Shown one piece after another: positions 1-11,198 of a DNA stretch of 64,000 bases (the stretch's first letter is position 1; the number at the start of each line of letters is the position of its first letter). The stretch comes from Mermis nigrescens (lineage: Eukaryota > Nematoda > Enoplea > Mermithida > Mermithidae). The stretch covers positions 372,001 through 436,000 of the forward strand of contig JAVLUZ010000572.1 of NCBI GenBank assembly GCA_036768485.1, given 5' to 3'. The position numbers were made by a program, and so were the translations under genes. The notes beneath the pieces are model-generated. The model saw nothing but the letters and a program-made list of their open reading frames with translations. It did not search any database and had not been told where the DNA came from.

Positions 1-500
1 CCTACAATTTTATTTCTTAATCGCACATGGTTTGAATTCGTCGATTAAACAATAAAATTTTAGAGTCGTTGGAGAAGCACTCGTACATTGAAAAATGTTG
101 AAAACAGTTTTACATATTAGTAATAGTGCAATGTAGCTTCCGAGACAGAGAGCAAGGTATCTGGAGTCCGTCCTCAAACAAACCCTGTACGCAGGCCCGT
201 CCAAAAATAAGCTCTTCCATCGATTAGTTGATCGCGTAAGGACATCATAGACAAAATCAATATTTAATAATTGGTTGTTTTTGAAATCTGTACATGACAG
301 TCAAAAATTATTGACATAATGAATAGCGAACGGACGTTCACCGTTTGACGCTATTTCTTCATCAGATATATGCACTCACAAGTACAAGGATCAAGAAAAT
401 CGAGCACATAAATTGAATATGAGGAGATACAATTAATAATTGTGACTATAGCCGGACAACGGCTCAATTCTGGAAGATCTGGCTTATGGTCCAAAAAAAC
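1..500. other. No gene or repeat recognised
   Basis: No coding region with family resemblance is visible here. The short open frames lack any recognisable motif. The stretch ends where a family C repeat fragment begins. Confidence 0.5.
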
Positions 501-529
501 TAAAAATTCGAAAAATGCGCCGAAAATTA

Positions 530-925
530 TGGAAAGGGCGAAATTATAAAATGCTTTTTTGTTTCCAAAAATGGTAGGTACGCGTCAAAAACATCGTTTT
601 TCAGCATTTCTGACAATGCTCATCTTTCTAGAGCATAAAAACATAAGAAAATTTTGAAAAAAATCAGAAAAGTCGGAACAAATTGAACAAAATATAGTCA
701 AAACATGAGTATAATGGCGCGAAGCGCCGAAAATTTGGCCCTTTTGTGCAAACAGATAGCTAAAAACGCTTAAAAAGCATCTTTACTACAATTTTTCCGA
801 AAATGTTTGCGAACTTTTGAAAAATCGCTAATTCTGGCGGGGGTGAAAAAATACTTTTAACGTGGGGGGTGAAAATTTTTCTGGGGGTTGAAAACCGCCC
901 AAACCCCTCCTCGCAAGATCATGTA
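530..925. repeat. Family C MITE-like repeat, left end degraded
   Basis: The segment shares the family C body with the copies at 34983 and 39528: a stretch around 'GTACGCGTCAAAAACATCG', the phrase 'CTAGAGCATAAAA', the hairpin GGCGCGAAGCGCC at 716-728, and a right end 'AAGATCATGTATG'. The left terminus and the TSD are not recognisable, so this is a truncated or decayed copy. Confidence 0.7.
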
Positions 926-1204
926 TGTTTTCGACGTTTTTCATTCAGCTTTATCCACTGGTGTCAAAAAAGTGACAAAAAGAAAAAAATCGAGTTTTTT
1001 ATTTCTGGAGTCTACTGGATTCTGGGAGGGGGGTCTTAAATTCCGGGAGAGGATTTAAACTTTTGGAGGATTCAATTCCGGGGGAGGATTCTTCATTTTT
1101 CTAATTCCTGGAGATTTTTTTCTAGACATATGCACGCCTACGTGTGATTGAGGACTGCAAAAGCCACATATGTACGCTACATATCCTTACATTAAAATAG
1201 CTGT

Positions 1205-1350
1205 TACTCCGAGATCTACTTCTCCTGGGCAGGAGTAGAATCGCGGAGTAAATCTGAACCAGAGAAATGTTACTCCACCTTCGAGTATACCAAAAAATTT
1301 TACTCGGAGATTTACTCCGCGATTCACTCCAGATCAAGAGATACTCCACC
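1205..1350. repeat. Short foldback repeat
   Basis: The sequence GAATCGCGGAGTAAATCT near 1238 is repeated in reverse complement as AGATTTACTCCGCGATTC near 1307. The surrounding bases (ctccacctt, gagatcta) also recur. It could fold into a hairpin; no TSD was defined. Confidence 0.55.
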
Positions 1351-1394
1351 TTCGGGTATTCGGGCCTAGGGGTGTAGGAGGATATGAATCGTAC

Positions 1395-1735
1395 ACGTAA
1401 CGGCTTGAATTTTGGTTGAGGAGTCCCCGGCATACCTGTTCTTGAGAGATTTTGGGGATCGACCCCCCCCCGCAGAATAGCGGCTGACCCCCGCAAAATG
1501 GCCGCGACCTCTCCCCCAGAATTGCCGATTTTTTTTAAAAACCTCGATTTTTTTCAAATTTTTTCGACATTTTTTCATGTTTTAATGTTCTAGAAAGAGC
1601 GGGCATTGTCTGAAACATCAGAAAACAGTGTTTTTGACCTGTACCCATCATTTGTTAGCCCAAAAAAGGAACTTTTCAAAAAATTTCTAAGCCGGACTCC
1701 CCCTCCCAGAATTTCAGGGCTGTACACGTATGGTC
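1395..1735. repeat. Family C-related repeat fragment
   Basis: It carries the G-rich and C-rich ends, the phrase 'GTTCTAGAAAGAGC' and the 'TTTTTGACCTGTACC' segment seen in family C, but not a clean terminus. 'GTACACGTA' occurs near both ends and could be a target duplication, not proven. The open frames here are by-products of the repeat. Confidence 0.5.
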
Positions 1736-1940
1736 CCCGGCCATTTCAAGATGAGCTTAATGACCTCCAATTTTCGACCGAAAACATCAACAAATACGTA
1801 AAAATAGCCAAAAAACGCATTTTTTACAAAAATCAAAGGTAAAAAAATTTCTGACTTAGAGGGATGGGGGGACGTCCAACTTTGGGTGGAGGCCAAAGGG
1901 GATCCACAAACCTTCTGTTGCATGTATATGTGCATACCTT
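1725..1940. repeat. Family D interspersed repeat
   Basis: A repeat also found at about 30518-30718 and 38933-39170. Shared phrases are 'GACCTCCAATTTTCG' (or 'CTTCCAATTTTTGG'), a G-run plus 'AAAAATTTTCTGACTT', and a 'CATGTATGG'-like end. Its class is unknown. Confidence 0.5.
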
Positions 1941-2353
1941 CCCTAAAAAGAATTTAGAAGGCATATTCCCCTCAGGCCCTTTTTGGATCAAACCTATTGG
2001 TCGAATCATGAAAAAGCGTCAAACGACATCTACTAGTATAATTGAGTACCTATAAATACTTATTTTTCGAGCAGTAAAATGTTAAATTCGTTCATCCAGA
2101 CACTTTTCTTAAATTCTTGTATATTATTTGATGTTGCAGGTCATTCCATCGCCCTTATTGTATTATGTTTTCAAGCAAATTCAACTAAAAAAATTCATAT
2201 AGAATAAAGTACATATTACAATAAAATATAACGGAAGTATAACGAAAAAATATATAACCATTTGACATTCAAAAGCAAAATTAAGTACATATTCAATCAC
2301 AACTTCCCCAGGAAACTCGGTTTAACCCTCTCCTAGAACTTTTGACTACGTGC

Positions 2354-2738
2354 CAGTGTTTTTTTTGTACTAAGACTTTTCAACACCGTCTTTGTACATG
2401 TACAAAGATTTTTGGGAAGACAAAATTCGCAAAAATGTGACTACCTAATTGTGTGTTCTGTTTTATGATGGCAGAAATGGCATTTGAAAAGGAAAAATGT
2501 CGAATTATTCGGCGCTTCGCGCCGTTTCAAGACGATTCTTGATGATTTTTCCCCTTAGAGACCCAGAAATTAGCTAACATAGACTACCGAAGAAAGATCG
2601 AAAACCCTGTTTTGCCACACTAAAATCGCTACTGTACTATATTATAGTAAATGCAAATTTTTGCATGTACAAAATGTACAAAGACTTTTGGGGACCATCT
2701 TTGTACATGTACAAACGGACATTGTACAAAAAACACTG
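2354..2738 (-). mobile_element. Family A hAT-type MITE, copy 1
   Basis: The termini are CAGTGTTTTTTTTGTAC on the left and its inverse GTACAAAAAACACTG on the right. The interior has the TTTGTACATGTACAAA palindromes and one GCTTCGC hairpin. Flanking 8-mers CTACGTGC and TTGTGTGC match at 5 of 8 positions, which suggests an old insertion. No coding capacity. Confidence 0.8.
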
Positions 2739-2989
2739 TTGTGTGCATGTATGCGTAAAACCCTAGCCAAAAGTTTATGACACTATTATATTTTTTAATA
2801 AATTCGGAAAAAATTCCACGCAATATCTCGAGAACGGCTTAGCAAATTTGTGCATGCATGGTACCAACATAAAATTCTGAGGGCCTGTCGGATCTGGGGA
2901 TTTTTCGGGATCCACCAAACCCTCATACCCTTTCTTCCACGCCCATGTGTGATTGTAAATCAGTTCGTTTCAGTAGTTAAGATGGGACT

Positions 2990-4275
2990 AAGCGGAGAAA
3001 TTTAAATTCTATCACAAATATTATGTCAAGTATATATGTTAAAAACGAGAAAAGCATTTTTTTACCATTTTTAGCAATAATAAAGAAAAAATCGAAATAA
3101 GATCAACCGTTTTTAGAACTTTCTGATTAACATCCGTCAGCCTTACTTGTCAACCGTAGGCCAGTACTAATCAGAAAAATTCCCAAAAAATACAAAAAAA
3201 CGATAAACTGACAGCTTTATGTATATATTGAAAGGGAGTTGCTCGGACGTTTGGATAAGTCGTTTAAGAAATTCAAAAGGTTGCAAAAATGGTTGTCAAT
3301 GATGAATATAACGATGAAGTGAGAAAAATTAGGCCTAAAGATTGTGAGGATGAGGGGCAGCTGCATTGTGTGACTTACAAATCACGGCTTGTAAATATGA
3401 AAATAAAAATAATAAAAAAAATCACGAAAGACGTTGTGTTTCAGAAAAAAAAGTGAAGAAGAACAGTATTCAATTTTTTTTATTTCTTCATGAAATTGGT
3501 AGAACAAGGAGTTTTAAATTATTGACTAACGACCAATTAATAATGAATCAAATTATTATCCAATATAGAAAATTAATTTTTTGATGAATAATTTTATTTT
3601 TATTCAGTAGAAATGCGTATTTTCAAATTCAATTTATTTATTAATAAATTTACTTGTTGGTAAATTCCCGTCAAATGATTAATTAAATTGAATATTTCTT
3701 TAATATTTATTAAATATTTATCAATTGTTATTTAAAATTAAATTTTAACAAATTACTCATTATTTTCATCAGAAATAAATAAATCAAATAATAATGAACG
3801 CGCATTTTCTGTTTCATTCATTTTTTGAATAAATTAATTCCTTAATAAATTTCGCATTAAAGAATTATATACATAAATACAATAATCGTTTAATATTTAT
3901 TGAATGTTCATCAATTAATATTTAGAATTGATTCTTGATGAACACTTTATTAATTTACAATAATAATCAATTAATATCTAAAATTAATTTTTAGGTACAT
4001 TATTTATTAATTTTAATTTATTGAAAAAATGCAAAAATAACGATTCCGTATTTCCCGTCTCATTTTATTTATCAATAAATGTTAAATTATTCGAATGCGA
4101 TATTTATTTAATAATTATATATTTGAAATTAATTTATTGATACATTATTTATTTATTTTATTCTAGTAATAAATAAATACAATAAGAAACGAACATTTTC
4201 TGTCCAATTCATTTATCAGTGAATTTTTATAGTGATAAATTGCATGTTAAATTATTATTTGAATTGCAATATTTA
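2990..4275. other. AT-rich stretch, no supported gene
   Basis: The sequence is dominated by ATTAATTTATTAATAAATT-like words in both orientations. A short frame from the ATG at 3290 and another at 3366-3584 lack recognisable motifs and run into low-complexity sequence, so no protein is called. Confidence 0.5.
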
Positions 4276-4283
4276 TTACTAAT

Positions 4284-4668
4284 CAGTGTTTGTTTTTTTC
4301 TACAAGGTCCGTTTGTATATGTATAAAGATGGTTCCTAAAAGTCTTTGTACATTTTGTACACACAAAGAGTTATTCGACCTTTGTTAGTGTATTTTAGCT
4401 AAATTCTGGGTTTCTGAGGGCAAAAATCAATAATAATCGTCGCAAAACGGCACGGACCCCGAAAAATTCGACATTTTTCCTTCAAAAATGCAATTTCTGA
4501 AAGTATAAAGATATACAGAACACACAATTACCCATTTAGGCGCGAAGCGTCGAAACCTATTTTGCAGTTTTTGTCTTCCTAAAAATAATCTTTGTGCATG
4601 TGTAAAGACGGTCCCAAAAGTCTTTGTACATCGGGGAAAATCTTCACCGAACACAAAAGAAAACCGTG
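4284..4668 (+). mobile_element. Family A hAT-type MITE, copy 2
   Basis: The left end reads CAGTGTTTGTTTTTTTC and the right end is a mutated inverse (AAAACCGTG). The insertion is bounded by a perfect 8-bp TSD, TTACTAAT, at 4276-4283 and 4669-4676. Eight-base duplications are typical of hAT elements. The interior has the TTTGTA...TACAAA palindromes and one degraded hairpin; there is no transposase. Confidence 0.9.
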
Positions 4669-4676
4669 TTACTAAT

Positions 4677-5885
4677 TAATTGATATTTAAAATTATATAA
4701 TTAACTAAATCAAATTTATCAATAAATAAACACAATAACAATAATTGCGCATTTTCTGTCTCACTGTGTTTACCAATAAATGCTAAATTATTATTTGAAG
4801 GCAATGTTTATTTAATAATTATATATTTTAAATTCATGTATAAGCAGCGCGATTTAACCACTCCATTTTTAGTCTTTATACAACCTAAAGCGTATTTTGC
4901 ATCTATTTCTACTGTTCTGCACAGGTTTTACGCAGAAACTGAGATTAGTTCAAAAGACTGCCCATTGAATTCTCACCATATCTAAGGCCTCTGGGTAGCA
5001 AAATTTACAAAGTGTACAGCTCTAGTGGTCGCAAAACGTCTCTTTAATTCATCCTTTGGACCTTCTTTATGTTTTTAGAAAATTTTGGTCGTGCCCCCTC
5101 CCGAAACAAAATCCTGGATACGGGCCTAGTTGGAATGGTAGGCAAGGCAAACAGGGTTGCTAAGTTTCCATAGGCGCAACCAGGATTTTCACCAGAAGGG
5201 AAAATCCGAGAAAAATTTTTTTAAGTCTAAAAAGCCATAAAATGGGCGGGACCCTTTAAATAACGTGTTTTTTGGGTCTTTACATCGTCCTGCACTATAA
5301 AGGCAATATAGGAATTTATTTTTTATTTAAATTTTTTGTTTTTGACGGAAAAAATGCTTACCATGCGCTCGAACCGTTAATGTTTTGACTTTTACTGCAA
5401 TAAAGCGATAGAAACTGCCAAGGATAGAGAAAACGGCGAAAAGAAGCATAAGCTTAGCCAGGATTTTTGCCAGAGGGGGTCCGAAAATGTTTTTATATGA
5501 AAAGTTCATAAATACGTACAAAAATGCGTCCTAGAAGTTAAATAGTGCATTTTTGGACTATTGATATCGTCCTGCAACAATTAAAATACGAAATTTTCAC
5601 AATTGCTGCTGCACACTTTGCAAGTTTTACCACTTGGCTAGAACTTTAGATTACAGAGAATGCAACGGAAAAAACTCTTTTGGGGCTGGAGGTCTGGGGT
5701 GGGGTGCTCAAGCGCCCTCAGCGTAGTCCGGAACAGAGCCCTGAAAAATTTTGCAAAATTAAGCACTGAAATATTGAATTTTACCGTTAAATTTTCATAG
5801 AATCGTCCCAATCATGGTCCTCAATTCAGGTGATAAATAGATAAAATAGACTGGCGCGAAGCGCTAAAATTTTCTGATATTTACA
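4677..5885. other. Repeat-like noncoding stretch
   Basis: It begins with more AT-rich words and continues into sequence that contains 'GCCAGGATTTT(T/C)' twice (about 5169 and 5457). That doubling suggests an unclassified repeat. No coding region is supported. Confidence 0.4.
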
Positions 5886-6330
5886 TGCCAGAGCAGTGTT
5901 TTTTTTTGCACAAGGTCCGTTTGTAAATGTACAAAGATGGTCCCAAAAGTCTTTGTACATTTTGTACATGCAAATTTTTGTGTACTATATAGTACAGTAG
6001 CGACTTTAGTGCGGTAAAACAGGGTTTTCGATCTTTGGTAGTGTATTTTAGCTAATTTCTGAGTTTCTGACGCCAAAAATGACTAAAAATTGTCTCAAAA
6101 CTGCACGAAGCGCCGAAAATTTCGTCATTTTTCCATTCTAAATGCAAATTCTGCCATTTAGAAATGCATAGGACAAATAATTACTCATTTCGGCGCGAAG
6201 CGCCAAAAATTTTTGGGAATTTTACACTTTTTTACAGTTTTTGTGTTACCAAAAATCTGTGTACATTTCGTACACACAAATTTTTGGGTACTATAAAATG
6301 GTGCAGTAGCGATTTTAGTGTGGTAGAAAC

Positions 6331-7519
6331 TAGGGATGCACCGATATATCGGCCGATATATCGGCCTGTTTTTCATATATCGGTATCGGCCATTGTCGGC
6401 CAGTTTTTGGCCGATAATTTCTAAATTTCTAGAATTTCATAAGAAAATGGATAGTTGACAAAGAATTTCAAAAATGCCACTGCATACATCAAAAGGAACT
6501 TTACTAAAAACGTATTTCACTATATTCTCACTTTTACAAGCATAATTGACATCAAGTATCAAGACCACAGTACTGCATTTCCTTTCAAAAATGAGAGTTC
6601 CTCTACAATGTTCGGCTTGAGTCGATTTCTCAGTTGTGTAAGCACTTTTCCTGCTATGCTGAATAGCCTCTCACTTTCGACGCTTGATGCTGGGGCTGAC
6701 AGGTATACTCTGGCAATGCTGGCAAGCACAGGAAAACGTCCTTTATTATTACGCCACCATTCAAAAATATTGCAAGCATTGGCTATCAGAGCTTCTTCGA
6801 AATATTTGGTAATTTCTTTAGTTTCATCTACGCCTAAATTGGGACTGTTATTCACATAATTTGAGGTTAGGACTTTTGTTTTCACTCGCCCACAGAAAGC
6901 TTCTCTTTTCAAGTAAAACAATCTCGGATGAAGAGATTTCGGCTAACATAACTGGAAAATACACATGATACTGCGATTATATACATCATGCTCATACTGT
7001 TGCCAAATATGACTTTTGAAAAATAAAACTCAGGTTATTTCTTAGAATTATTCTAACATCATGTACACAGTGTAGGCAACAAGCCCCTAAAAAATTCAAA
7101 AAGTGCATCGAGAACACCCATCACTCAACTGATTATAGATTGAAAACTTTCCAGAAAAAGTTGGAAACTCCCAAAAATAGAGAGAAACTCCCAATCTGGC
7201 AGAATTGTATGCTCATATTAGGCAATTAGAGTCAATACAGTATTAGTAAGATTCTTATTCAAAGCATCATGCACTCAACCTGCATTTCCGAGATATGATT
7301 CTTATTGTTTTATTGTACTTAAATTTCAGGATCATGAAGCATTGAGTGCTCATTCTGTAGAATTACTGAGTACATCATCCCTGCATTTACTATAATTCTT
7401 TATATCGGCCGACATATCGGCCAAAATATCGGCCGATATATTGGCCGATATTATCGGCCATGATTCGCCGATATATCGGCCAGCCGATATGTCGGCCAAA
7501 CCCATATCGGTGCATCCTA
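6331..7519 (-). mobile_element. hAT transposon remnant (1189 bp)
   Basis: Terminal inverted repeats are TAGGGATGCACCGATAT on the left and, inverted, TAGGATGCACCGATAT on the right. A perfect 8-bp TSD, GTAGAAAC, lies at 6323-6330 and 7520-7527. Both ends carry clustered ATATCGGCCGATAT-like palindromes, plausibly transposase-binding subterminal repeats. The body keeps only the C-terminal part of a transposase on the minus strand, so this is an internally deleted element inside a family A MITE. Confidence 0.93.
6559..6921 (-). pseudogene. hAT transposase C-terminal (dimerisation) fragment
   Basis: The minus-strand frame encodes about 120 residues that read as the hAT-family C-terminal dimerisation region. 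The signature runs through 'FPVLASIARVYLSAPASSVE', then 'SERLFSIAGKVLTQLRNRL' and 'ELSFLKGN'. The P-A-S-S-x-x-S-E-R-x-F-S motif is characteristic of this domain. The catalytic core and the N-terminal zinc finger are absent, so it cannot act alone. It sits inside the TIR/TSD-bounded element 6331-7519, which confirms its identity. The first methionine is probably arbitrary because the upstream part has been deleted. Confidence 0.9.
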
Positions 7520-7849
7520 GTAGAAACAGTTGTCCGACTTTTGGTAGTGTATTTTAGCTGATTTCTGGGTCTCTAAGGGAAAAATCACTAAGAATTGTCT
7601 TGAAACGGCGCGAAGCGCCGAAGAATTTGACATTTTTCCTTTTGAAATGCAATTTCTGCCATTATAAAGCTATGCAGGACACACTACTCATTTTGGCGCG
7701 AAGCGCCGTAACTTTTGCGAATTTCAGACCTTTTTTGCAATTGTTGTCTTCCCAAAACTCTTTATACATGTACAAAGACGGTCCCGAAAAGTCTTTGTAC
7801 ATCGGGAAAAAATTTTGCCGAGTACAAAAAAAACACTGCGTCAGAGTGA

Positions 7850-9170
7850 GTGAAGAAATTCTGAAAACGCATGAGTTGCGAATCTTTTGCAGACTTGTCA
7901 TGTTCCTATGCTAAGCAGCTTTTAAAAACGCAATCTGCACAAAGCGCACGAATTTTTCCAAACTTCTGCATTCCTATTGACTTGAAATGTTTGCAAATCG
8001 GTATTTCATCTTCTCATTACGACAAACGCTGTCATTAAATTAAAATAATAGCCAAAACTAGAATAAATCGGCGCCAAGCATCGAATTTTTTGGTTTATTC
8101 TCAACAAATCGTTGTAAAAAAAGCGTTAGGCAACCACATAGCCTCATTTCAAAAAATTCAAAATCTTTCTTAGGGGAGGGAACACCCTTTTTTCAACTTT
8201 TTGGTATATTTGTCAACCAAAATTTTGGGAAATGGAAAAAAATTTTGGGCTTGGTTGGGATTTGTGGAAAATTTTAGTAATGTTAAAATGCGTTTTAGAG
8301 AGGTATAACTTCAAAAATTTTTCGGTTCTTCGCGCCGAATTGATTTAAATCTTACTTGTTATTAATCTTTAAGCCGCGCCGCGCCAATTGCAGCATTTAT
8401 ATCGACAATCTGGTCTAGAACTTCGCTACGATTGAAAATCCTTATCTTCTGCACGGATTTGGTTAGTTTTGGTAATGCAAAAATGCGTTTAGAGAGCTAA
8501 AATTTCAAAATTTTCTGACACTTCGCGCCATTTGATAATTATAGGTTTTATTGTCAAAAGCGACTTCAATTGGCTAAAATGCTTTAGTGAAGGAAGGAAA
8601 TACAAGTTTCAACAGAAATAACGTATAATGATCGTGACATTTCTAGTAGAACGCGAAATTTTTATACAAAAAGTGCATCAAACACCGCTATTTTGTGTAC
8701 ATAGGATTTTCTACTTAAAAAACACTGATTTTTTAACACAGGCGCTCTATTTTTAACGTTTATAGACCTCCCAAAAAACGTATGAAAAGGTTGGAATTGT
8801 GGAAAAATTTTTGGGTCTGGTCTATAATGTCTGTCAACCAAATCGCTGGGGAAAAACGGTAGAGGAGGGAATCCCCCGCCAGTGCAAGTGCTCTCGTCAA
8901 AAACCCTAATTTTGACCTCAAATTGTCTAAATCCTCCCCATCCAATGCTTAAGCATAGGCGCAAAAACCGCAATTTCTTAGAAATGCCTTCAACAGCATA
9001 AAAAAGCCAGAATGGGGAAGAAAACCCATAACTTAGCAACCCTGAGATGGCAGAACTAAAAACTGAAAATTCTTCATTATACAGTAGGTTTTTATGTTTA
9101 ATTAAAATTGTCTTGTACTTGGCGCGCAAATACCTTGATTTTCCTAAAAGTTTTGTTTCTCTTATTTTTG
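7850..9170. other. Decayed repeat sequence
   Basis: It contains several degenerate relatives of the GCGAAGC hairpin ('GGCGCCAAGCATCG', 'CTTCGCGCC') and fragments shared with other repeats, but no clean termini. The 175-residue minus-strand frame at 8662-9189 has no recognisable domain and looks like chance. Confidence 0.45.
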
Positions 9171-9172
9171 TC

Positions 9173-9430
9173 GGTATGGTCTGTTCCATACCAAACGGCC
9201 CATTTTCGCTTTACGGATTATTACTGTAAAAGAATCTGTTACGACCTAAGTTTATGCGAGGATTCGTCTGAATGCGCTACATGCTAAGCATGGCACATTA
9301 AATATCAGTAAGAAGTTTAAAGCAACCAATTGCTACGACAGCATAAGTGAAGAAGGAATTTGTGCAGCAAAAAACTAATATAGTAATAAGACTTGGGCGA
9401 AAATGGGCCGTTTTAAATGGAGCATATTAT
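9173..9430. mobile_element. Tc1/mariner-type MITE, copy 1
   Basis: The left end 'GGTCTGTTCCATACCAAACG' is inverted at the right end as 'CGAAAATGGGCCGTTTTAAATGG'-like sequence. The AAACGGCCCATTTTCGC block is the best conserved inverted part. It resembles the neighbour at 9524-9778. Boundaries are approximate. Confidence 0.65.
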
Positions 9431-9523
9431 AATACCAAATGTTTTTGCAGAAGGAGAAACTTTCACAGCTTTAACGGCTGTAATGTAAAGTTTTAGGGTG
9501 CGACTGCAATTAGAGAACTTTTA

Positions 9524-9778
9524 GTCTGTTCCATTCCAAACGGCCCAGTTTTGCTAAATTCTTATTACTGTATCAGTTTTCCTCTGCACAAACCGCTGCT
9601 TAGGTTATGTATATTATCGTAGCCGCAGACTGCTTTAAACTCTTCCTTCTAATCTTTAATGTGCTTGCATAGCTTTACATGTAGCAAATCGATCAAATTG
9701 CGGTTAACAATCGGTTAAATATTCTGCTACAGTAATAAGCCGTGAAGTAAAAATGGTCCGTTCTGGAATGGAATAGAC
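9524..9778. mobile_element. Tc1/mariner-type MITE, copy 2
   Basis: The terminal inverted repeat reads GTCTGTTCCATTCCAAACGG on the left and, inverted, GTCTATTCCATTCCAGAACGG on the right apart from one inserted base. TA dinucleotides flank both ends. About 255 bp, noncoding. The start TAGTCTRTTYCA is shared with the MITE at 17273, hinting at the same mobilising transposase. Confidence 0.8.
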
Positions 9779-10154
9779 TATCAATTTGAACTACAGAAAC
9801 TTAGCGTCATTGTCAAATGCCAAGTATCTTGTAACAAGCTAATATGTTTACAAAATCATCACAATTTAAATTTAACCTAAGAGACGCTTTCTGAGAATTT
9901 CGACCTCACTGTGTAGATCTTTGATAAGTCAAAAATTAATCATATAGATACATATCGGAAAATAACATGTCAGGTATTTTTTGTGCTGAACACTATAAGG
10001 GTTATTCATTTAGTCTGAATTTAAAATTTTGTGGAGCTATAGTATGCCAAAGTCGACCATTTTGTCAATTTTCGCTAATTACTTTTATTAAAATTTAATT
10101 TTTAGTAAAGACTCAAGATTTTTTGTATCAATTTAAAAATGCATTTGATAGAAG

Positions 10155-11198
10155 TGTAACTGCGAGAGTTACCGCGGTAGGCGAACTCGCCTTAGCAGTT
10201 CGCGATAGCCACAACATAGCCAATACTAGTAGCTATCTATGATAGTGCACTGTGGAGCTATGCCTTCGGTCTTCCCATTATTTCCCCAAATTTTCAATAA
10301 TAAAAAACATTTAGATACTTGTCCGGTAGCATAGAGTTAAGTGTATGATAATAGTAATCGTTTCATGCATACCGCTTGTAGCAATCGAGAATATTCGATC
10401 TGAGATAAAGGCTTATCAGTATTACTTGTTTTACTGTAATGGCCCTTGAGGCCAGTATACGTAACGTTGTAGTTTAGTCTGGCTTTTTGGTTTTTCGTTG
10501 GCCGGTTATTCGACTGTACACTCTGTACATTATCGTTTTCTTTTGCGTATTTTGTTGTCCGGCTGTAGGCCGTGATTTCTGCGACGAATAAAAATTAGAG
10601 AAAACCTACCCAGTGCTTTTGGTTATACCGAGGTTAGGTCGGCCATCATCCCTACGTCGAGGACTTCCACCCATCTTAGTGGACTGATAGGTAAATTTCG
10701 TATGATAGTCTATTTTATTTGGAAATCATAATTTATTTCTCAAGCCAAAAATTGATCAAAAATATTATTTAATTTTTAAGGATGATTGATCAGCGTAGAG
10801 AGCTCGTTGTTGTTGTTTTCATTGTTCAGCGTGCTACACACATTAGGAACCAAAAACATTTCCGATCAGGCACTGATTGAAAATAAGTTAAATAAACAAC
10901 TTGAGCTTGAGATAGGTCAACTGACCTCCGCGGCAAAATACCGAGACTAGGTAGGTGCCTTAGGGTCTTAGGGGCGTAGCTGCTGAGATCACCTGACAAG
11001 AAGCAGCCAGCAATATTGTGGCTGAGGGGATCGAAGCCGTAAGGTCTGTAAGAGTCCAAAGATCGAAAGCCATTCAGAGCCGCGTAATCGGGGCCAGCAC
11101 TAAGCGTAGACTTGGGTACCTACGTACCTAGGTAAATCTCGAAGGTATACGGAGTTCCTACGTCGATTCTGTAGACGTTAGGGGCCGCTACATTTACA
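10155..11198 (+). repeat. 5' LTR
   Basis: About 1044 bp, TG...CA bounded and closely matching 14031-15080. It contains CTGTAATGGCCCTTGAGGCC and a later 'AAGTTAAATAAACAAC' stretch that could include a polyadenylation signal. Assignment as 5' rests on the primer-binding site just downstream. Confidence 0.9.

Larger units (their letters stand above)
5894..7838 (+). mobile_element. Family A hAT-type MITE, copy 3, split by a younger hAT
   Basis: Ends CAGTGTTTTTTTTT and AAAACACTG are flanked by similar 8-mers, TGCCAGAG (5886-5893) and CGTCAGAG (7839-7846). The copy contains GGCGCGAAGCGCC hairpins, for example at 7607-7619 and 7695-7707. It is interrupted after 'GTGGTAGAAAC' by the hAT at 6331-7519 and resumes at 7528, so the MITE was in place first. 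Confidence 0.85.

Noticed and set aside
8662..9189. 175-codon minus-strand frame
   Set aside because: No domain, no splice context, and the region contains decayed repeat words; most likely chance.
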